From positions 1-8,231 of the forward strand of contig DAOVFI010000100.1 of NCBI GenBank assembly GCA_030673005.1: DNA of 8,231 bases, read 5' to 3'. Made by a program: the position numbers and the translations under genes. How positions within the stretch are numbered: position 1 is the stretch's first letter; each line of letters starts with the position of its first letter. The DNA comes from Planctomycetales bacterium (lineage in GTDB: Bacteria; Planctomycetota; Phycisphaerae; SM23-33). A model generated the notes under the pieces. That model was given only the letters and a program-made list of their open reading frames with translations. It made no database searches and was not told where the DNA came from. Below, one piece after another: positions 5,164-8,231 of the stretch.

Positions 5164-5787
5164 TTGTCCAAAGTGAACCGCAGGACAAAGCGAGCCTCCT
5201 CGAAAGCATCACCGTCATCCTGCGACGACAGCAGTTGCAGTGTAAATATCAGTCCGGCATACAAATCGACCCCGACGATAGTAATTTTTCTTCTCGCAGC
5301 AACGGCGGGTGTTGTTGCAGACCTTTTGAGCAAGCATTATGTCTTCGGCGCACTGATAGACCGGCCGGAGCGGTCTGTTACGCTGATTGACGGCCTGCTG
5401 AAATTCACCCTCTCAACCAATCCGGGTATCGTTTTCGGATTCCGTCACGTTCCAAGGTTGGCCGTTCTTGGGATAACGATGGTTGCCGTTGTGGCGGTGA
5501 TAATACTATTTGCAACGTCGCCGCGTCGGCAATGGTGCCTGCACGCGGCCCTGTCGATGGTTATTGCCGGCGCTCTGGGCAACGCCTACGACCGACTGTT
5601 CAGCCGGGTAACCTTTCCCGGCAGGGAAACGTGCGTCGGGCACGTCCGCGACTTTATCGACGTGAATATCTTCGGATACAGGTATCCGGTCTTCAACGTC
5701 GCCGACATTCTGCTGGTCGTCGGCGTCGGACTGATTCTGCTGGAGACGATCCGGCATCGAAACGTGGAACGGTCGTCCCACCCGTAA
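5164..5787 (+). CDS. lspA: Lipoprotein signal peptidase (signal peptidase II)
   Basis: 207 residues. This inner-membrane aspartyl peptidase removes the signal peptide from prolipoproteins after diacylglyceryl transfer. Family boxes appear in order: DLLSK (53-57) at the end of the first membrane helix, TNPGIVFG (85-92), ALGNAYDRL (137-145) with catalytic D143, and FIDV followed by YPVFNVADILLVVG (164-187) with catalytic D181. Four hydrophobic helices are visible (about 37-54, 98-117, 126-142, 179-194). The start is uncertain: no ATG precedes the first helix in frame, so I use TTG 5164 with GGAG ten bases upstream; GTG 5173 is the alternative. Either gives an unusual Ser/Lys-rich cytoplasmic extension of about 35 residues. 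It lies 40 bases behind the dksA-like gene and no terminator separates them. Confidence 0.93.
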   Translation: MSKVNRRTKRASSKASPSSCDDSSCSVNISPAYKSTPTIVIFLLAATAGVVADLLSKHYVFGALIDRPERSVTLIDGLLKFTLSTNPGIVFGFRHVPRLAVLGITMVAVVAVIILFATSPRRQWCLHAALSMVIAGALGNAYDRLFSRVTFPGRETCVGHVRDFIDVNIFGYRYPVFNVADILLVVGVGLILLETIRHRNVERSSHP

Positions 5788-5880
5788 AGCATTAATGGCG
5801 CTCCCGGCCAAGACCCCAACGGACCGGGCAGGCGACCACGCCACGAGGAACAACACAACCGCTCCGTCCATTCAGGCGTT

Positions 5881-5908
5881 TTGCAATAGAACGATTATCC
5901 GGTACAAT
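5881..5908 (+). promoter_or_regulatory. Candidate sigma-70 promoter for the ECF sigma gene
   Basis: TTGCAA (5881-5886), a 16-base spacer and TACAAT (5903-5908) form a good housekeeping-type promoter. Transcription would begin near 5915, about 40 bases before the proposed ATA start. In the 93 bases between the lspA stop and this promoter I see no gene and no convincing terminator. Confidence 0.6.
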
Positions 5909-5955
5909 CCCTCTTCGGTGATTTCGTCAGGCACATACCGGCAGGAGGTTCAGTC

Positions 5956-6603
5956 ATAGCGGCTGGGAATACTGGAAAACCCGATCCGCCCATCGACGGG
6001 AGCAGCAAATGGGTCCGCGAAGACGAAGACGTCCGTCTCATGCTGGCCTTTCAGGCAGGGGACGATGAAGCGTTCCGGCGGATCGTCCTTCGCAACCAGG
6101 AAAAGGTCTTTTCGGTGGTATTCCGAATTATCGGCAATTACGCCCAAAGCGAAGACCTGACGCAGGAGGTGTTTCTTCGTGTCTTTCGCACTGCCGGTCG
6201 GTACGTACCCATGGCCAAGTTCACCACCTGGCTGTATCGCATCGCCACCAACGTCGCCCTCAACGCTATTCGAGCGCAACGGAAGATAAAGTCTATACCG
6301 CTGGAAACGATCGACAGCGAGGACGGCACCGGCCGGCGTCGCGATGTGCCCGACTTGCGGACATCCCGACCCCACACACGCCTCGACGCCGAAGAACTTC
6401 GGGGAAAAATCGCCGAAGCCATTGCCGCACTGCCGGAAAACCAGAAAATTCCTTTCGTCCTTAATAAATACGAACACCTGAATTACCGTGAAATTGCCGA
6501 AATACTGGAATGTTCGACAATGGCGGTCAAGAGCCTGCTGTCGCGAGCGAGATGCAATCTGCGGGATACCCTCAGGGGATACCTGGGGCGCGAATTTCTA
6601 TAA
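5956..6603 (+). CDS. ECF-type RNA polymerase sigma factor (sigma-70 family)
   Basis: 215 residues from the proposed ATA at 5956, or 187 from the first ATG at 6040. Region 2 is clear: RLMLAFQAGDDEAFRRIV, then EDLTQEVFLRVFR and FTTWLYRIATNVALNAIR. Region 4 follows with ALPENQKIPFVLNKYEHLNY, REIAEILECSTMAVKSLL and SRARCNLRDTLRGYL, a DNA-binding helix-turn-helix for the -35 element. The 6040 ATG has no ribosome site and would cut off the DEDVRL residues that usually open region 2.1. By contrast AGGAGGT (5943-5949) stands six bases before ATA 5956 in the same open frame, with no ATG, GTG or TTG between. I therefore prefer 5956, with 6040 as fallback. An anti-sigma-like gene follows 158 bases later. 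Confidence 0.88.
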   Translation: MAAGNTGKPDPPIDGSSKWVREDEDVRLMLAFQAGDDEAFRRIVLRNQEKVFSVVFRIIGNYAQSEDLTQEVFLRVFRTAGRYVPMAKFTTWLYRIATNVALNAIRAQRKIKSIPLETIDSEDGTGRRRDVPDLRTSRPHTRLDAEELRGKIAEAIAALPENQKIPFVLNKYEHLNYREIAEILECSTMAVKSLLSRARCNLRDTLRGYLGREFL

Positions 6604-6761
6604 AATTTGCCGAATCCCTGACGCCTCGGCGGTGTTGAAAAAAATGGAAGGCTTGCCGCAGGAGGTCAGCCGGAACTGAGTAAGTCAGCAACAATGGCGT
6701 GATAATATCGAGCAATTGGGCCGTTCCTGCGACGGACCAGCAGCGCATCCGGGGATGACCC

Positions 6762-7355
6762 ATGGATGATACAGGTTTGAAAAGACAATCCGACATAGAA
6801 GAATTAAGCGCGTGGATGGACGGCGAATTGCCCGAACAGCAGGCCGAGCGCGTAGCGCGTCTGGTCGAAACCGACAGCGACTGGCAGGCCACTTTCGAGC
6901 AGTTTCGCGCGGTTGACCGGGCGGCGGACCTTCTGGAGCCGGCAAGACCCGCGCCCGACCTGGCCGAGCGGATCGTCCGTTTGGCACGTCGTCGTCGGGG
7001 CCTGGTCCGCATGGCGCGTATTGCGGCGCCGCTGGCGGCAGCGGCCTGTATAGCCGTGGCGCTGTGGCTGGGAATTGCTCAATTCGACAGGACAAAACCC
7101 CACCGCCCCGTCGGCCCGGACACCGGCCGGATCGCCTCGACCGGCGACGATGCGGGCAGACGGGCTACAACAGGCCTGGAAGCCCAAATCGCCACGGTGC
7201 TAAAGGACCTCCAGCCGGAAGACCGATTTATCGTACGGCAACTGCCGTTGTTCAGGAATTATGACCAGGTAACCCAATATCAGAAAGTCAGCGACCTTGC
7301 AGACGCCGAAACGCTCTCGGCCCTGGCGGCGCTCGACAACACCAAGGAGATGTAA
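6762..7355 (+). CDS. Membrane anti-sigma factor-like protein
   Basis: 197 residues, ATG 6762 behind GGGGAT. Residues 10-75 are acidic and helical; LSAWMDGELPEQQAERVARLV is typical of the N-terminal cytoplasmic domain of planctomycete anti-sigma proteins, which wraps the sigma factor. The HxxxCxxC motif of zinc anti-sigmas is absent. A basic patch (ARRRR, 75-79) and one membrane helix (about 84-106) follow, giving N-in/C-out topology. The outside part (107-197) is Pro/Gly/Arg-rich and then helical, with no domain I know. Position directly behind an ECF gene is the main support for the role, which is inferred. Its last codons contain the ribosome site of the next gene, so the two are co-translated. 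In the 158 bases before it I find only short frames and no clear promoter. Confidence 0.7.
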   Translation: MDDTGLKRQSDIEELSAWMDGELPEQQAERVARLVETDSDWQATFEQFRAVDRAADLLEPARPAPDLAERIVRLARRRRGLVRMARIAAPLAAAACIAVALWLGIAQFDRTKPHRPVGPDTGRIASTGDDAGRRATTGLEAQIATVLKDLQPEDRFIVRQLPLFRNYDQVTQYQKVSDLADAETLSALAALDNTKEM

Positions 7356-7362
7356 CAATCCG

Positions 7363-7929
7363 ATGTCGAAATCAGCATACACAATCGCAGCCGCTCTGGC
7401 GGCGCTGATATTAATATCGTTCGCAAGTAATGCCGACGGCGCTCCCCGCCCGCGCAGGGATCCGAAAAAGACCCCCGGCAGCAAGGTCAGGCAACTCCTG
7501 CTGAAGCAGGCCCTGGATAAGCACGGCGAGACTCTGCTGGCGGAACTGAACCGTAACAAGAAAGTCTGGGGTTCGATGGGGCCTGAAGAACTTCGCAACC
7601 TGCGCGACCGATATTACGCCTTCCTGAAGCAGGACGAAAACAGCCAGATAGCGTTAATGGAGGCGGCCGAGAAGTTTCACAGTCTTTCGGCCCGACAGAG
7701 ACAGGCCTACCTGAAACGCGCGACCTGGCTGAAGAAGGTGGTTGCCGGCCTCACACCCGCCCAGCGCAAGGCCCTGAAAAAACTCACACCCGCCGAGCGG
7801 GCAAAGCGCCTTTTGGAACTGAAGGCAAAACTGGTTGATACACAGCCGGCTGCGTCCCAGCCAAAAGCGCAACCGGCATCCCGACCGGCCTTAGAAACGA
7901 CGCCGGCAGAGACCACAACCGAAAAATAA
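7363..7929 (+). CDS. Exported helical protein with LTxxQ-like motifs (DUF3106/Spy-CpxP-like)
   Basis: 188 residues from ATG 7363; AAGGAGAT (7344-7351) about 11 bases upstream lies in the end of the anti-sigma gene. An in-frame upstream ATG (7297) would add an Arg-rich stretch overlapping that gene and bury the signal peptide, so I reject it. Residues 1-27 are a signal peptide (hydrophobic core 7-22, cleavage probably near NADGA). The mature part is almost wholly helical and basic, with LSARQRQ (108-114), LTPAQRK (130-136) and LTPAERA (141-147), motifs that recur in DUF3106 proteins and in LTxxQ periplasmic proteins such as Spy, CpxP and the metal sensor CnrX. The tail (160-188) is Pro/Ala/Thr-rich. 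Context suggests a periplasmic partner of the sigma/anti-sigma pair; that is inference. Confidence 0.7.
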   Translation: MSKSAYTIAAALAALILISFASNADGAPRPRRDPKKTPGSKVRQLLLKQALDKHGETLLAELNRNKKVWGSMGPEELRNLRDRYYAFLKQDENSQIALMEAAEKFHSLSARQRQAYLKRATWLKKVVAGLTPAQRKALKKLTPAERAKRLLELKAKLVDTQPAASQPKAQPASRPALETTPAETTTEK

Positions 7930-7958
7930 CCGCCCACGTGGGAGTCCACGCAGAATAC

Positions 7959-7983
7959 GTTACCGGTCCCCGGACCCGGTAAC
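7959..7983. repeat. Inverted repeat at the convergent gene ends, possible weak bidirectional terminator
   Basis: GTTACCGG (7959-7966) and CCGGTAAC (7976-7983) are perfect arms around a nine-base GC-rich centre that can itself pair as GGTCC/GGACC. A CCCACGTGGG palindrome (7933-7942) stands 16 bases before it. There is no T-tract on either strand, so intrinsic termination is doubtful. The repeat overlaps the last codons and stop of the minus-strand gene. Confidence 0.4.
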
Positions 7984-8231
7984 CATGCTCCTTGAAGCAT
8001 CCCGGGTATTACCGTACGCACCCATATTCACGCGCCGGCCGTTGGGGGCCGGCTCCTGCGAATAGTTCGTCTTTGGCGCGCCGGTGTCAATGCACGGGCT
8101 GTGCACCTTATCCTTTACCCACTTCCCGGCCTTCGGGTCCCATCGGCCTGTCTTGCTCTTGAGGTGAAAGTCGCCTTTTGAAGGATCGGCGAACAGCGGA
8201 TCGGCGGAGATGTCGCCATTCCCGGCCACGC
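7960..8231 (-). CDS. Beta-helix surface protein, C-terminal end only (choice-of-anchor Q type)
   Basis: About 90 residues, with the rest of the gene beyond the right edge; the frame is open to the last base and the GTG at 8229 is an internal valine. The readable part is characteristic: GNGDISADPLFADPSKGDFHLK is the final coil of right-handed parallel beta-helix proteins, followed by SKTGRWDPKAGKWVKD, SPCIDTGAP, a loop, and PNGRRVNMGAYGNTRDASRS before TAA at 7962-7960. Such proteins are long, secreted and abundant in Planctomycetota, where they are thought to act in adhesion or polysaccharide binding or cleavage; the substrate cannot be told from this end. It converges on the plus-strand exported-protein gene, with 30 bases between stops. 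Confidence 0.85.
   Translation of the reverse strand, partial: VAGNGDISADPLFADPSKGDFHLKSKTGRWDPKAGKWVKDKVHSPCIDTGAPKTNYSQEPAPNGRRVNMGAYGNTRDASRSMVTGSGDR

Noticed and set aside
5950..6477. 175-codon minus-strand open frame
   Set aside because: Antisense to the ECF sigma gene, which has clear region 2 and region 4 motifs.
6672..6700. Possible ECF-type autoregulatory promoter (GGAAC ... CGT) before the anti-sigma gene
   Set aside because: The distance between the two boxes is about 20-21 bases, longer than the usual 16-17, and no matching copy lies upstream of the sigma gene.
1..8231. CRISPR array or insertion sequence
   Set aside because: No regularly spaced direct repeats and no transposase reading frame were seen; the only mobile-type items are the palindromic element and the recombinase remnant.

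Overview
The window looks like a chromosomal segment from a Planctomycetota bacterium, probably Phycisphaerae-like. This is inferred from gene content: a beta-helix surface protein with a 'choice-of-anchor Q' type end, a DksA/TraR-like protein with a long lysine-rich tail next to lspA, and an ECF sigma/anti-sigma pair of planctomycete style. No rRNA or other marker confirms it.

Layout. (1) 1-1903, plus strand: the 3' part of a class I SAM methyltransferase gene that is open back to the window edge and carries a 16-bp-armed double-hairpin palindrome in frame. It is followed by a small two-helix membrane protein and a secreted protein with a C-terminal Cys4 zinc ribbon. (2) 2022-3640, minus strand: a compact, overlapping accessory cassette, read MNT nucleotidyltransferase > HEPN protein > DUF6398-like protein > serine recombinase catalytic-domain remnant. 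(3) 3872-4020, minus strand: tRNA-Asn(GUU) with its own rho-independent terminator. (4) 4273-5787, plus strand: a near-consensus promoter, a roughly 110-nt leader, a DksA-like regulator whose zinc ligands are mostly lost, and lspA (signal peptidase II). (5) 5881-7929, plus strand: a promoter, an ECF sigma factor that seems to start at ATA behind a strong Shine-Dalgarno, a membrane anti-sigma-like protein and an exported helical protein with LTxxQ-like motifs. (6) 7960-8231, minus strand: the C-terminal end of a beta-helix surface protein, convergent with region 5.

How the parts work together. The sigma factor, membrane anti-sigma and exported helical protein form a plausible envelope-sensing unit, similar in composition to cnrYXH-type systems. 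DksA-like and LspA are probably co-transcribed from the strong promoter; LspA finishes lipoprotein maturation in the inner membrane. The MNT-HEPN cassette resembles toxin-antitoxin-type accessory modules, but its HEPN protein lacks the usual RNase motif. The most unusual items are the in-frame palindromic insert, the MNT-HEPN-DUF6398-recombinase cassette, the ATA start and the DksA with three of four cysteines replaced at exact positions. All calls come from reading the sequence; no database search was run.
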